Below are positions 26,535 through 40,389 of a DNA stretch of 64,000 nucleotides, piece by piece. Below the pieces are notes generated by a model. That model saw nothing but the letters and a program-made list of their open reading frames with translations. It was not told where the DNA came from and made no database searches. The DNA is from Echinostoma caproni (taxonomy: Eukaryota > Platyhelminthes > Trematoda > Plagiorchiida > Echinostomatidae), in contig UZAN01039967.1 in the NCBI GenBank assembly GCA_900618425.1, positions 1-64,000 of the forward strand, given 5' to 3'. How positions within the stretch are numbered: position 1 is the first letter of the stretch; each line of letters opens with the position of its first letter. The position numbers and the translations under genes were made by a program.

Positions 26535-26660
26535 GGCAGTTCCCAACAGCTGTTCGTTCCTGTCGGTATCTGAATAGGGAACCTCTTAGCTGGGAATCGC
26601 AACACCCGTTAGGGATAACCTTACCTTAGGAGTTCATTCGGTGGACTCCAGTGACTTTTG
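26535..26660 (-). mobile_element. Possible decayed copy of the tRNA/hammerhead short element
   Basis: The plus strand shows ACAGCTGTTCGTTCCTGT (26,545-26,562), close to the ACAGCTGTTTCGTTCTGT of the copy at 47.3 kb, that is, the stem III and GAAA side of the ribozyme on the minus strand with one A lost. About 40 bases later AGCTGGGAATCGCAACACCC resembles the inverted B-box segment of the 58.5-kb copy (ACTGGGGATCGAACCCGGG). No recognisable CTGANGA remains, so the ribozyme would be dead. The call rests on two short matches in the right order. Confidence 0.25.
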
Positions 26661-26850
26661 AGCAAAACCTGTCGGGCAGTCAGCTTACATGCTACCTGTT
26701 GGATACAATACGCTTCTGCAAGTTGAATGGGTGATTTGGTGTGGCCACGTAGCACCGTTAGTAACGCCCGTGCTATCCAAAATCATAGGCGGCGTCCATG
26801 TGTGGGTTTGAATCCAATTGAGGCTACTGAAATTTCCACAATTTTGCCAT
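26661..26850 (+). mobile_element. tRNA-derived SINE-like relic
   Basis: TGGCCACGTAGCACCG (about 26,741-26,756) resembles an A box, and GTGGGTTTGAATCC (about 26,802-26,815) is a good B box. GAGGCTACTGA follows. The spacing is longer than in a normal tRNA, and the arms do not pair into a cloverleaf, which argues for a tRNA-derived SINE rather than a tRNA gene. A composite with the preceding relic is possible. Confidence 0.4.
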
Positions 26851-28711
26851 AAGAGAATGATACTCAAAACTAAGGAGTACCAACGTTCACTTTCAACTTG
26901 TTTCCAAACTACTGTTATGCCGCTTTATGGGTATGAGAGAAAATTAACTGAAAGAATAAAATTATTCGCGTGATCATTTAAATGCGGTGCGATATGCCCT
27001 TGATGCTGAATACAAATACAATGTATGATTCAGGAAAACAAGAAAATTCAATTCCAAAAGAATGAACCCTGATAATTGGTAAAGTATAAGAGTATTAATC
27101 TATAGTGTGCCGTACTACCGGTTTACTAACTCATGATCATTCTCCAAGAATGAAAAGAAATCTTTTAATGTAAGCTCCATGCGGAGTATTAGGGGATTTT
27201 TTCTAATTTTCATATTAATTGATACTCTTAAGGTTTTGTTAATGCTGATTGTTCTTGCACTCGAGGCGTTCGGAACTGGGCAACTTCACATTACCTGGTG
27301 AAGAAAATGCGTGATTTGGTGGAAGTATGTGTTGATCATACGCTTCAGCAATAAGGATTTGATTCACAAAATAGGGTTTGCGTTTTGGGACCCTGCAGAA
27401 GGACCGAAGTAGTTAGTAGTATTTTCATGCCCTAACAAGAAAGAAGTAGAATATCTGTATGTCTTTGTTGGCCATTATCCGGTTCTATCTTAAGAAGTTT
27501 ATGGTTTACTTTAGAATTAGTGAGACCATGGAGAACAAGTCCACAGAATAATATTTATATTCCAGGTATCTTTTCATCCCAAACTAGCGGTCAGTTTCGC
27601 AGCGGGTAGTCATTTATTACGGATATATATGCCACCAGTGATATTTGATTTTCAAAGAACTACCACAAATCTCGCCTTGGTAGGCGTGGCCAGGCACGAA
27701 TTAACAGGAACAGCTGGTGGTTAGGGTAAATGCGAAGGCGGGATGTTTCCTGCCTTCCTATCGATTAGGAGTCATCCATCCCCGTGAATGCATCGCAGTC
27801 ATTGGAAAGAAGACGTTTTGCAGTATGCAAATATCTGCAATTGACTGTCAAAAGGATAATTCAATGTGCAGAATCAGAGAAGCAAAAATAAAGCGACGAG
27901 ATATTCATCCGCCTCAGTGAAGGTATCATGAAATTAGGACAGAAGCAGATTTGTATGGTGTTTCTAGGTCTCTCTGAGGTAAACTCCCTGCAGGATCATA
28001 TCTGAGAGTTGAATGATGACTGCAATAGTTCGATGTGTTTTCTATACGATAGGACCAGCCATGTGAATTTGCGAGAATTGACCTAAAAGAGGATTTTGCT
28101 TTTAGTATTAATCCTTAGAATGGTAATTTCTGAAGACATTTTTGCGTGATCAGTCGTTAGTGAGTTTCGACCAATCAGTATTGTGGCTGATGTTTTCCTA
28201 CCAAATATGATGTGTTTGGTGTGGTGCGACAGATAAGTAAAGACTCTAGATGGCCTTCCCTCACATGTATACCTGTGGTGATCAACTTATACATGACTAA
28301 CACTATGGTACAGCGTTTCGGTTTGTGTTTTCATAGTTGCACACCAAGTGTCATGGGCAAAGATCATTTGGTCCTAATTATATCTTCTCGTGCAATGCTA
28401 ATAATTCTCTTTTTTATCAAACCAGCGAGACATTGATTATCGATATGAAATTCGTAGTAGTTGGAAAAATGCAGTTTATAATATAAACAAATGTGATGAA
28501 ATGAAGCAAAATAAATCCTTCTTTTTAGTAAATGATGATTGTTAATTGGGAATGTTTTTCCGCTCAATCCCAGTCTTGTAAGTAGCATATATTTTCCCCA
28601 ACGATGTACAGTAATTCAGCCTCTAAATGATAATTTGGTATTATAATAAACTAGAAAAAATACTGGGCTTAAAACTGCTTATTTCCCAGTTAAGATATCA
28701 GATAGAGGAAG

Positions 28712-28749
28712 ATAATAATAATAATAATAGTAATAATAATAATAATAAC
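28712..28749 (+). repeat. AAT microsatellite
   Basis: About twelve AAT units with one TAG interruption. Confidence 0.95.
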
Positions 28750-31700
28750 AAACGTAACTAAAGTGTCAAGAAAACAATTTCACCGGTCACAATGATTACA
28801 CATCTGTTCCTCCTAATACTTCGGGTAGAAATTATTTACCGATCCTCTCTTTATGAGGCACAAAATAGTACAGATATAATAACGGATCCACCATGCACCT
28901 TTATACCCTAGGGATTTGTCTGTGATAAATATGCACTTACGAAAGTGGACGATAAATAAATGCTCACAAAATGGGTTACATTCCGATAGTCTGTGATACA
29001 GATCGACACTTTTAAAGGTATCAGTAATCCTTAGTTCCAGTGTAAAAGCATTGAGTAGTTGGTGATAATGACACAGCTAAAAGAGTTGTTGCACATTGGG
29101 AAAATGAAATGTATGTTTTTGGAGATCAACATGGAGAGAGAAGATAATAGTGCTGGGTTGCATGGTCTATTCCAGGACAGTTTTTGCTGCTTCTCATTTG
29201 GCACAATGCAACAGAAAATAACAGAATATTGTTTGATAGTACCACAGTTTTACGCAAATATGACAGGATCGAATGATCACAATTTTCATCCTTGTTATGA
29301 TTGTAACAGTGTGACTGACAGTTCTTCTTACAACCGGATGTATTTTTCCAGTTGCAAAACGAACCTGAGAAACCGGGTTTTGATGTTAGCACATATAATC
29401 CTAAATCGCCTTGTCGGGTCGGGATTCGGCACCGATTGATGTCGACCGACAGGTTGTTTGTGTGTGCCGATAATCGTGGAATGTGGTTGAGTGTGCCTAT
29501 GTGAGAGTTAGGTGATGTGTGTGCGGCATTTAAAGAGAATGATCACGTGACTGGATACAATTTTGTCTAATACAAAAAGGAATGTACTGATTGATCCGTG
29601 ATTCATGATGCAACTGGCTGCCCGTTCCGCCAATGCAAGACGCTGTGCATCCAAATTAGAATTAGTGCATTGTATTCAGACGCAGACCAGGCTGATATCG
29701 TGAGGTAAATGTCAACCTTCTTCTTAGGTGCTTCATATACTACGGGTTTCTGCTCCGGTATCCGGTTGAGCTTTGTAATAAAGCTACCCGGTTAACTGTA
29801 CTCTATAAGAATCGCCTGGAGTTTGTTTAACTAGGATTGTAAGTTATCCTTGGTGTAGGTACTACGTGCTTCATGTTTCCCTTTACAGCGCTTGCCGTTG
29901 CTTAACAAAAATTGGAGATACATATATCCGGTTCAGAATCTCTTATGACGTACAGCTTTATAAATAGTTCTTTCTTGATTCTTTGTCATCGAAATGCCCC
30001 CTTGAGGGCTCAGTATTGCCATTCCAACGGTGAGATTTGCCTTGGAAATTGAGGCTGATTTCAGCATAATAGAAGGATACGTTGCATCCCCGTTGCCAAC
30101 TTTCAGCATATGCCGTTCACTAAAATGTAGAGTGTATTCGATTTTCCCATGCAGTGACACATGAGCACAGAGTGATTCACTGTCCACTGCAGCCCGGAAT
30201 TTATTTTTGATATTCAATTAGTCTATTGGCCGAACTAGTTTGACTCTACTCTTCACGTTGTATTGAAATACACGATTTCAATCTGGTTTTATCAGCTGTG
30301 CAAACTGTTTTTCCAGCGTGTGTTATGGAGAACCGACGATCAACCAATTATGCCTAAGAGCATTTCATGGCTTATATGTCTCGGAGACTTCATAAAACTA
30401 ACATTTTATTCCTGTGGGTCTGAGAAACTGGAGGATGTTATCAGCAATGAATCTATATACCAGCAGTGGTTTAAACTCGTTTGTAATCCGCTTTCTATTA
30501 TTTGTTGTTTGTCAGTCTTTAGTTCAGCTTGAAATTTATTAGCACCTTAGAAAATAGGCGACATTGTCTCATTGTATTCCTCCCGTTTCATGACTACGAC
30601 CTCAGTTTGCTATTTACCTTTTAAATCTACGGGCTTGTTTGTTAAATGTCATTCGTTTTATTCCCCGGCCCTTTTAACGTAGATTACTTGACTAATAAAA
30701 CCCCCAAACTGTGTCTGCCTCGTGATTACAACACCTACGTCATGAAAACAGCACTTTGATCTATATTTTTGCTACAGTAACCTGCCACAGGTTTGAAAGT
30801 TGTTCAAGCGTATCCAAATGAAGGGATGACTAACTCATTCCACTTTCGAGAGATTGGTGTAATAGACTTAGCATACCTTAATTACCTTTGTCCAATGCGC
30901 TATGACAAAATTTATTTGACTTCATTCGGAAAATAAATGGAAATTATGCAGGATAAACCGACTCCTTGAGAATAAAACCAATCAATCTCCTCGTTGTAAC
31001 TAACACGTATCCTTTTTATCGAATAACTTCTCTAGCAGCGATGTTCCAGACACCACAAAATAGTTGCTGTCCACAAACGGAGTTAGATACTCACTAGATT
31101 TATGAAAGATATTATTTATTGTGTTTAACTGGCAGTTAATTGCATCATATATAGAGGAATAGTATTAGTAATTGCCTGGTATAGGAAACAGATCAGCAAA
31201 CGATCAATTCTGCCTGTATAATTAGTAGTATATGAAAGACTAAACGAATTTTCCCAGGAGGAAGAATAATTTTCACGATCCTTGCCGCTTGTAAGGTACC
31301 CTTATCCGGTTCAAGTATAAGAATGGCCAGACAAAAGATTACCGGATACGCATTCCTGACTAGCGGCCATGAGCGCAAAACTGGTCGTGTGCTTCTGGGA
31401 AATTTTTTTCCAGTCATGCATATACGAAAACACTAAAAATCGGCCCTGGCGTCCAGCTGGCTCAAGTTGGACGCATCTAACCCAGAACACCTAACACGGA
31501 ATCATCGTTATCACTCTTCTAGACTTGCTTGTTTCAAAATCAGCTCCTCAAGCTGTAAACGAGAGTTGCATTGCCAGGTCCTGCCTTGCTGTGTTCACCA
31601 CAGAGAGAGATAAATTGATAATAAAATCTGATTCATTAGTCCTCTCAAATTCGTTTCATCCTCCAAAGTGAAAACGCAATCTCTCAATCAGTTGCACAGC

Positions 31701-32097
31701 ACGATTGGACAATGAACGTTGTAGGTAGATCACAATCCAATTTGTACTACCGTATGGAACACATGGTGATTCAGATTGAACGGGCATGGAATTAGCCTCA
31801 AGAATTTGAGCGCACAAAGTTTGCCTTACATCGGTCAACTATGTCGAATTTATTAACGAAAATCTGCGCAGTTTTCTCAATCTACCGGCCTAATCGTTTT
31901 TCATGCCGTGGGATCCATCTCTCTCATTCACTGCTTTTCGTATGACTTGGACTCTCACGTGCAGAGCTATTTTGAGCTATCGAGATAGATGCGGAATGGA
32001 TGTGTGGTGAAAATGCCACGTACTTAACCCCCAACAAACCTAAAGGGTGAGTTTTGGTTCATAAACCTCTTGTGATTTGATGAATTGTGTTACCATC

Positions 32098-32133
32098 CAT
32101 ATGCACATACATATACATATACAAATATGTATG
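32098..32133 (+). repeat. Imperfect ACATAT repeat
   Basis: Alternating ACATAT/GCACAT units directly visible, with an AAATATGTAT end. Confidence 0.75.
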
Positions 32134-32226
32134 GAAGGCATACTTCTAGATTAAAATGTAGTAGGCATGCGTGTGTGTGCATAAAAACTCTCCCATACGA
32201 AGCTTAATTTACCGCTCTTCCCGCAG

Positions 32227-32293
32227 GGCTTATCGCTGCACTACCGTCAGCTATAAAACCATGGAGGAGCGTCCATCTTATCGGGTGAACAAG
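32227..32293 (+). other. Candidate internal exon (67 nt), unrecognised product
   Basis: A GC-richer block sits between a good 3' splice site (CGCTCTTCCCGCAG, ending at 32,226) and a good 5' splice site (AAG|GTAAGG at 32,294). With the first base completing a split codon, the remaining 22 codons are open and read AYRCTTVSYKTM then EERPSYRVNK. I do not recognise the peptide. It also lies just upstream of a reverse-transcriptase linker relic, so it could be part of that element. Without transcript data this is only a candidate. Confidence 0.15.
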
Positions 32294-32339
32294 GTAAGGT
32301 GAGAAGACTAGTGAGTGTATCACGTGAGCCTATGAGGTG

Positions 32340-32450
32340 ACCGGTAGTGCTCCGTGTAGTTTTGAGTGAGAAAAGGAGAGAGCGAACGGACAGGATTGAG
32401 CGGTGGGCAGAGTACTACAGGTCACTCGAACGGCCAACCTAAAGTGCTGA
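32340..32450 (+). mobile_element. RTE-like retrotransposon fragment (linker between endonuclease and RT)
   Basis: One plus-strand frame reads PVVLRVVLSEKRRER, then TDRIERWAEYYRSLERPT and a stop. The DRIERWAEYYRSL-RPT pattern is characteristic of the linker just before the reverse transcriptase in RTE-like elements. The flanking endonuclease and palm motifs are not visible, so this is a small internal fragment. Confidence is limited by the short length. Confidence 0.45.
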
Positions 32451-32459
32451 GAGTTTTAC

Positions 32460-35400
32460 AGGAAAGCCGTAAAGTTGAATTAAAATATTGCACGAGTTAT
32501 CCACGGGTCGTTTGCGCCTTCTTTTTTCACAACTCACCTCGCTATTCCCTCTGCACTTCGATCTGTTCGTATTGCTCATGATAGCCCAGGTTGTGGTGTG
32601 TGTTGTGTTGCCTGGTCAATTGATTGCAGCAGTCATAAATCTGGTTCACTCCAACGGAGGTGAGAATGTTCAAAGTAGAAAAACGGAAATTACTGAAACA
32701 AATGATGATTTGATAGCATACTTTGCGGATTAGATTGTAGGCTGACTGACAGGAAAAACTTGATGCTGGTTGTTGAGTGGTGAAATTGGAGAACGTTTGC
32801 GTTTGGGTTGGGTGCACAGACACGGTTGACAGTTCCAATTGGTAAGTTCGATTTCAAAATGAGTATGAGAAGTGACAACAGTTAGTCCTCTATATAGGGA
32901 TTATAATTCCACACGCGTTTTGATACAACCGAGGAAACCGATTTTCTTTTCCTGTATTAGGAAATTTCCGTGAGGGTTTTTTACTCTTACAAAAACCTTT
33001 TTGTTACCCAACAATAATCCATCGAAAGCTAATTGCCAAGTATATACTCCTTTTTGCGGTTTTATTTTGTTGTCAACTCCGTGAAAGTTTATCCGCAAAC
33101 GCTTTGGGTTGAGTTTGAATTATTATTCATTTTGTTTCTGCAATATCTCCCGGACAGTACTGGAAAAAATAGATTGTAACTATAAACATCTGAAAGTTAT
33201 ATTTTTGAATGTGGGAAGAAAAAATTATACTAACTGAGAGCGTTGGCGAATTTACTACTAGTACGCCGTGAATTTGGCTCCTTTCACTGCAGTGTACACG
33301 ACGCTTCCACTGTGACGAATGAGGTGGCACAACCGTAACAAAATGAAAAAAACCGGTTTGATCACCTGTTTGGTGATAAAATGTCCGTTTTTTAACCAAT
33401 GTTATATACCGTTTCCTTCTTCTTCATGTTTGCTTGTAGTAGAATGGGTGTTAGTCGAAATACACAGAACATTCACAGCTTGTTTTTTGGGTCTAATCGA
33501 CAAGCCAAATGTGTCCACCAGGTGACCTCGAATGTAGAATTCTTTTTAATGCACATTCCCGTGCGCAGCGCAAGACACAATGGATCACTTAATAGAGTCA
33601 AATAATTTCGTACCTCGCTATCACATTAGAGTAAACACTTCGAATTGCTGAGATCTTTTTGTGTTCGTATTGGCATTGCGTGTTTAAAAGCCAAAGATTT
33701 ACGAATATTCTAACGGATTATTTTTGTGGCAGATCAGTGCAAAACATGACCTGGTCATTCTTTCTCTCTGTCTTGCATCATGGAACTACCACCACACGGC
33801 GTTTTCCGTTTTTCGTGATTCCTGTCTCGCCGTAGAACTGTTTCTCGCGTTTATGCCAACAGTTAAGTATCACCAAGAGAAATAACTGAGTTCTGTCTTT
33901 TATGATTTGAAGCATTTATCTCTGAATAACTAACGTTTTAATTATGATCATCATTCGGGTAGGCACCTAATTCATCCAGAACTTCAATAACAACCAACAA
34001 GTCAAAGTGACTTGAACCATTGAACAAGAAGAAATTCTCACATTTTGCTTTGCTGCCAATCCTTGGTTGTGACCTACTGGCTCACAATATGAAGTCTTGG
34101 TAAATTTGATGCTCCTTGAGTGGGTGGACTTTTAGCTGTATTCACAAATTACACTGTAGATTAAAAACGATAAGTTCGGGGAGACGAAGGAGAAATAAGA
34201 AAGTTTCTTTAAAGGCTGTCTAAAAGGCTAGCCAGGATTGATATGCATTTCACTAAGATTTGAGCTAAAGGCCAAATGTTGCTTTGCTTATAGCTAGATA
34301 TCGAGATGAAATTAGAAATCAAGAATTGGAGAAATCGTAGGATTTCATTCTGCGAACAGCGGTAGTCTTAAAGCAAAATACAGTCAACATACAATAGTAT
34401 GAACAAAATACATTCGAAAAAAACTGGTCTCGTGCATCAACTTGTTTGCAACAGGATCATTTTGGGTGAAATCGCAGCATGTGGGAACGAATTTAGGAAA
34501 CCTCAAAACAAGCTACGAGCTTCATTTTATAGGCTCAGAAAAATATAGGAACGATGGAAGAAAACGCTTATGCATTAGGGTTCGAATGACAACAAGATTT
34601 TGAAGTCTGTTATTGCGAGAAGAAAACCGATGAAATTCACTGAGACACGTTCAGCATAAACGCTTATAAAGTAAAACAACTGCCTAATATGTCACATGCA
34701 GAGCCTTGGGGATAGTTTGGCCGTAAGCAGAGAGTGACAGGAAACTGTGAAAAACAGATCGGTATGGATATTAAGGGCTATGGGCACATCTGGAAACCTT
34801 TAACTGCATAGAGTGCGATGCCGATTAGTTACCAAGATAATTCCAAAATTCCTGAATGGGCCTGATTGGATCAAGTTTAGTGTATGAAAATCCAATAATG
34901 ATATCATGCCTATACTTGGAAAAATGAAAATATTTTAAATAAGAACATCCTTCGGGCACAGAAACAACGAAATGAGACAGCATCACCCCTTGACTGAGAG
35001 TAGAATTACATTTTGGACTGAAGGAAGAGATCTGTGTGAAAACAGGACTTGTTTTGAGGTCAACATATCTCTTGTAAGCTCCTGGATTCACTATATATAA
35101 CTGATTGAGCCTAAGTATCACATTCGTGACAAGTAAAGATACAACAGCAGTTAAAAAGAGTTGTGTAACAAGATACTGACAGTCTTTCCTAACACGGAGT
35201 ACCAAACGCGAAAAATAACAAGAATAATATATTTTAATTCCTTTTTTGAATACACCAATGAATGTATTTCAGAAACAGAATGGGCCGTAGCTCTCAGAGC
35301 AGTGCCTGGGGAAATATAAAAAAGAAATTTTGAACGGCGGTAGAAGAATTCGAATATCTCTTAGGCGGTAAATTGGCGAGTTAAATGACGTGACCAAATT

Positions 35401-38400
35401 CACCCAAGGAAAATTAAGTAAAATGATGTATACTGTTTCATGGGGACGACAAAGAGCGATAGAAAATTGGCGACAATCAAAAAGATCCTCAGAGTATGCG
35501 GAACAGTCGGATTGGAAGAAACAGAAACATTTTTGAAAGAAACGTCTGTATAAGTGCCCATCATTCTCAGGGATGACGGTGGACGTTGAGTGTGTTTGGT
35601 GTGCATTTAGCAGTAGATCTTGGGGTGTTATGTAGTAATACAGTGGTGACAAACTCAATGGAGAGGTTCTTATATACAGAAAGATTCGTCAGATTGGCTC
35701 ACGAAGTAAAGATGACTTTAAGTGTACAGGCAATGATTGCAAATCTTTCTGGCACAAGCAGATTGAAACATAAGCATTAAGGCGGTTGGAATCTCCAGCA
35801 AAATGCCTAGGTTTTACTGCAGATCAATAGTTGTCAAGAGAGGGAAACAGAAGTTACCGCAGTATCAGATGCAGGGTATGTCGGCCCCAAAGAAAACACT
35901 CAGTGCAAATAGACAAGGGAATCCTACTACGGAAACGGTGATTTCAAAGAATTTGGGTTGAATTTTAGTTTTAAGTTGTAAATAAAAGATAAAATGAAAT
36001 TTTCACCAGGATTAAAACTCCACCACTGCAGTTGCGGAACTTGCTAGATGACAGATTCAGAAGACCTGCAACCACTAAGTCTAACCAAGTTGTTCTCCAT
36101 ACTCGAGAGTAATTAACTTTTCACAGCAAAATGACAACAATAATAGTATATAATGAACGAAAGTGTTTGCGGACAATATAAAACATTTTCAGGAGCGAGC
36201 AAGCATTGTTAAAAATTACTGCTAAAGCAACGATTAGATTTTCATGTGGTCCTCTACGGACAGCCATTCAACCAGCACGATGCTTGGCTTTTCAGTAGCG
36301 ATCTCAGTGAAAAATAATTTTTGCTGTTCATAGTGTTGTAAATCCACATGATAGTGGCGGGACGAGGAGAATTATTTCTTACAAGTAACGTTTAGAGTGT
36401 CGGTAAATAGGCTGAGTTGGAACAATTCTTCACAATTGCCACAGGCATGCAAGATAATTACTGGAACGGTTCTTCAGCAGATCCGCAATTTTTGTAGTTA
36501 CAAAAGAAAATATTTTAACTCACTCACGAACTCCGTGGGACTCCAATAACCGATTCTTACTGCGTACAAACTACTCACAAGTGTTAGCATTACGTCACAA
36601 CAACAAAAACAGCAACAATAGTAATTTGCAAGGATGTAATAGCATACGGTAGTAAGGCAGCATCTAACCTCTGAAGTGAAAAGTGGACCGGTTGATACTG
36701 ATAGTTCACTAGAATTAATGAGAGCTCTGTCGGATAAGCTGGAGAATGGAGGAAATTGGAAATCCTCGCCGCATCATTACCAACTTTTATTTGTATTCTT
36801 GAGTGAAATGAAGTTTCAGAAATAAAAAAATGTTCGGACTATGGTTGGCATGATTGAAACTGAAGAATGGTCGTGCTTCGTATTGCAAATAGAGCAGGTT
36901 TTACCAACGCTTAAGATGACAATGTATTGATATTCAGTAGGAAATTTTTCCGTTGAATTGATACAGACAAAAGCTTAAAATAAAGTAGCAATGTCATCAC
37001 CATCAAGAGGTGTTTTATTGACTCTATCTCCTCGAAAATGATCACGATCCAAATTCACAGAGCACTCCACGTATCTCAACTTAGGTATTTATTTAAATAT
37101 TTTACTCATTTATGTTTATATATATGCTATTCAAGCCACTCAAATGTTTGTCATGACCGTAGGTGTGCATCTACCCCTTTGTTACTTTGGTTCTGTTTTC
37201 GTTGTATAACGTCAATCTTGCGAGAATTGTGCTCCATTGTTGGCGCAGCGTTTGACCCCAAAGTTGTTTTCTGAAAATTTGTGCTTTATACCTTAAAATA
37301 TGACTGAATGATTGCTCCCAAGAACAAAATAATGTTGGTCTCAAGTAAATGGTGAGAGAGGCTGGATTTTGCTTGAGCATAAAAGCCATGCGAATTCACT
37401 AGACCACTTGTAGGTGTTCCTATTCGGTTCGGCAGAGGGAAACCAAAGAAACCATTTCTTGCTCATTTTGACGCCACTGCATAATATTTCACACCGTGAT
37501 ATTGCGCATTCAGGCATAATCGACTTCCGGGAAATTTGTGAATTATTTTTGGAATGCTACTGTATCCACTGGTATAATGAATCGGGTCAAAAAGTATGTT
37601 AATCATTCGTACCATTTCCTCCCTCTGACCGATAGAAAAATGAAGTGGTATGGAATCACATTTTTTACGAGTGCCGAACAAATATGCACTGGTGTTTCGC
37701 ATTTTATTTCCTTCTATGATTTAGAGAACAGCGAAGATAAAAATATCTCACTTGAACCAATTATTTGAGGTAACAGGGTATTACAGACCTCTCACTCATT
37801 TTAAAGGGTAAGCCAGCTCCATGATTATGATGGAGTTTCGTGAGAGTTTGAGACGAGATATGTCTCCTGGGTGCTTTGCTTTGAGGGCACGACTCTAGTT
37901 TTAACACAACCAAAAGCGGAATGCAGACAGCAGCGTGCTTGTGCATGGTTACCGATGGTTCCCTAGAAGCTCTTTCAACATCCGGTGCATGTGGATATAA
38001 CCCAGAGGTCCATTTATGGCTTTCTGTGAAGCCCTGGAGTCAATTAGTATATTTGGTTCGCCCATTCAGATGTATTTCGATTACCTTCAGCTTGGTTTAA
38101 CCCACCTATCGATCGATTTGCCGGAATGGAGTCGTTGACCCATACTAAAGCCTAGTAGAGCCACAGATAAGAGTCAGTAGACCACAAAACGAGGAGAATG
38201 CCCCCAGGGGGACACGAATGTCTGCCCCACTGAGATTTGTTACTCTCTTCAGATAACCCTTGTGAACTACGGAACAGTTATGGGAAATTTATCGCGTTCA
38301 TACTAAGAAGTTATTCTAAGTAGTTAAATCGGTCTCCAAATAATTTCTATCGGTATACACAGCAGAAAAAGCAAAGAAAAAGCAAAATTTTTCGTTATAG

Positions 38401-40385
38401 AATCTATCACAGAAGATTGCGTTTACAAACAAAATAAGACGAACCTAGGTGGACGAAATAAACGAGGAAATTCAAGCGACAGTGAGAGAGAGAGCGAAGA
38501 AAGCTGAAAGGTTCCGATGTGTGAAAAACAGTTTCTGTTGAAAGTCGAAACGATCAGTCCGTGTACGGTGCCAATGTGTAAAAAGTGCAACCACAAATCA
38601 ATAAATTGTCTAACTGCATCAACCACCTTACTCTCTATTGTATCCAGTCAGCATAAAGTAAATTATTCACAAGTCTAATTCACTTTAAACAGATTTTTCA
38701 AAAAGTATCAGTTTTGGATTATAATCTGGGTCCAACCGGAGTGATTACATCAAATGGATCCCCCTCCCCAAAAGGTACTTTGTTCTCACTTGGTGAAACA
38801 TGTGCTCAGTAAATTGTTTTAGTGCTTTTAAACTTTCATTGTTGTAAAACCGCTTCTTTTCTGTTGAATTTCGTCAATGAAAAGAGAGTCCAAGTTCTCT
38901 AGGTACGTTTGTTGCAGCCGAGTGTGTCGTCCGATCTACTTTTCTGTAAAAGGCGAAGACGGTACTTCCACAATAGTTAGTTTCCTGAAAGCTTGAATAA
39001 ACAAGTTGATCGTGAAAGCGACGCTCTTTGATAATCAGACAAAACTGTTCATTTTGGTGTAAGTAAATTGAAACACAATATTTAAAAACGAAGCCCCCAA
39101 ACGGCCTCATCCTAGTCATTTACATACATTTTTACGGACTGTTTAACCATTCGCGTATTACGCATCGCTCAGATTTGATGTTTAAGGCTTTATCCGACAA
39201 GGTTCTTATCTATTAACCAGGATCACTTTTAAAACGAAGTGTAAATGAATAATCCTCTATTGCATGTATCTCCTGATCACTATACTTGCTTAAGTACAAT
39301 GAAGAGAAATTCGTTAATTATTACCAAACTCGGAATGTATGCCAGTTATTTAAAAATATTTAAGATGGTTCGAAAATGGATTTGTTTTTAAGAAAAGGGA
39401 ACAAACAGCAACCACGATGAAGTAGACGTGCATTATACAGTGTAGCTGTTCATACACAGAAACCCACCCGTTTCAACATTACAACCTCATAAGAAGTGAC
39501 AACAACAAGGCCACTGTTATCGGTTTGCTGTCCTATTCATTGAGTGTTACCAGCCAACCAGTTACGGAATCTTACTTTCCATAATCTCAGGGACAAGAGA
39601 CTCCTAGTCTTCCCACGTTTTCAGCATGCTTCTTTATGCCTCGTTTACACGTCGTCTGTTGACCTCCACTTGGCTTCCTTCGCTATATATACAGAAATGG
39701 TTAGGGTCAGTAGACTACCGTTTCGTATTAAATTTAAAACCAGTGGGTCCATTAAAGTTTCATAAACTGAGTATTGACGAATTTATGAGTTGTGAATAAT
39801 TTCTTTTAGGGGTGAACAATAATAAATTGATATGCATCGTACGCGTGTATTGACATTGTTTTAAAAACAATCTTTAAATAGGTTATTGTTTGAGTTTATT
39901 CAAAAACGTGAGGAATTTTGCCATATATTGTTCAAGGAACACATGAACTGAAAGTGATAAGCAATCTAAATCCGTATTCGGAATTAGTTTGTCCAGTGCT
40001 TCAATGTGCATTTTGGTGACGGACTCCGATGTTTGGGGTTGAGCTCTGTGATATAAACAACAAGCTCTAACGAGCATTTAGCATCAATAACTCTCACGAA
40101 AGAAGTTTTTGACTCATTGTTATTAATTTCCAGCAACAAACTTTGGTTTTAAAGAAAAAACGTCGATTTCAGTGAACACTAGATAGGCTGTGGACGTATC
40201 TCTTAGGTTGACTGAAAAAACTGCATTGCGGTATCTGTTTGTTTAATGTTTGGCTCAAGCAGGATCGTTTCTTCTCTTTTCTTGATTGAGCTGTGTTGCG
40301 CACACGATTGAGATATTTCATTTCCAAGTCATTATTGCCAATAACCCATGGAATGTTGAGGCTTTGATGTATTCCGTTCATCGTG
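32460..40385. other. No gene recognised; AT-rich non-coding stretch
   Basis: No gene or classified element was seen. Two successive minus-strand open frames (35,658-35,269, 129 codons; 35,205-34,825, 126 codons, the second with a hydrophobic N-terminal stretch) were considered. They show no known motif, and frames of this length are expected by chance. A short run of G and C (GCCCCCAGGGGGAC) lies near 38,200. The rest is featureless AT-rich sequence. Confidence 0.45.
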
Positions 40386-40389
40386 CTCT

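Larger units (their letters stand above)
26860..32200. other. No gene recognised; unclassified repeat-like patch near 29.4-29.8 kb
   Basis: No gene was supported. The patch 29,400-29,830 is GC-richer than its flanks. It has a stem-forming CTTGTCGGGTCG...CGACCGACAGG near 29,410-29,455 and an AATAAAGC followed by CCGGTTAACTG near 29,780-29,797, so it could be a fragment of an interspersed element such as an LTR. No coding domain or duplicated terminus was found to confirm it. The longest open frame (29,059-29,439, plus, 126 codons) carries no recognisable motif. Confidence 0.35.

Noticed and set aside
29400..29830. Possible solo LTR
   Set aside because: A poly(A)-signal-like AATAAA and a GC-rich stem are present, but no duplicated ends, target-site duplication or internal domains could be identified.
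34825..35658. Two consecutive minus-strand open frames of 129 and 126 codons, one with an N-terminal hydrophobic stretch
   Set aside because: No recognised motif, separated by stops, and frames of this length are expected several times by chance in 64 kb of AT-rich sequence.
14030..38708. Shared 18-mer CAGATTTTTCAAAAAGTA at 14,030 and 38,691
   Set aside because: Low-complexity AT-rich string with unrelated flanks; probably coincidence.
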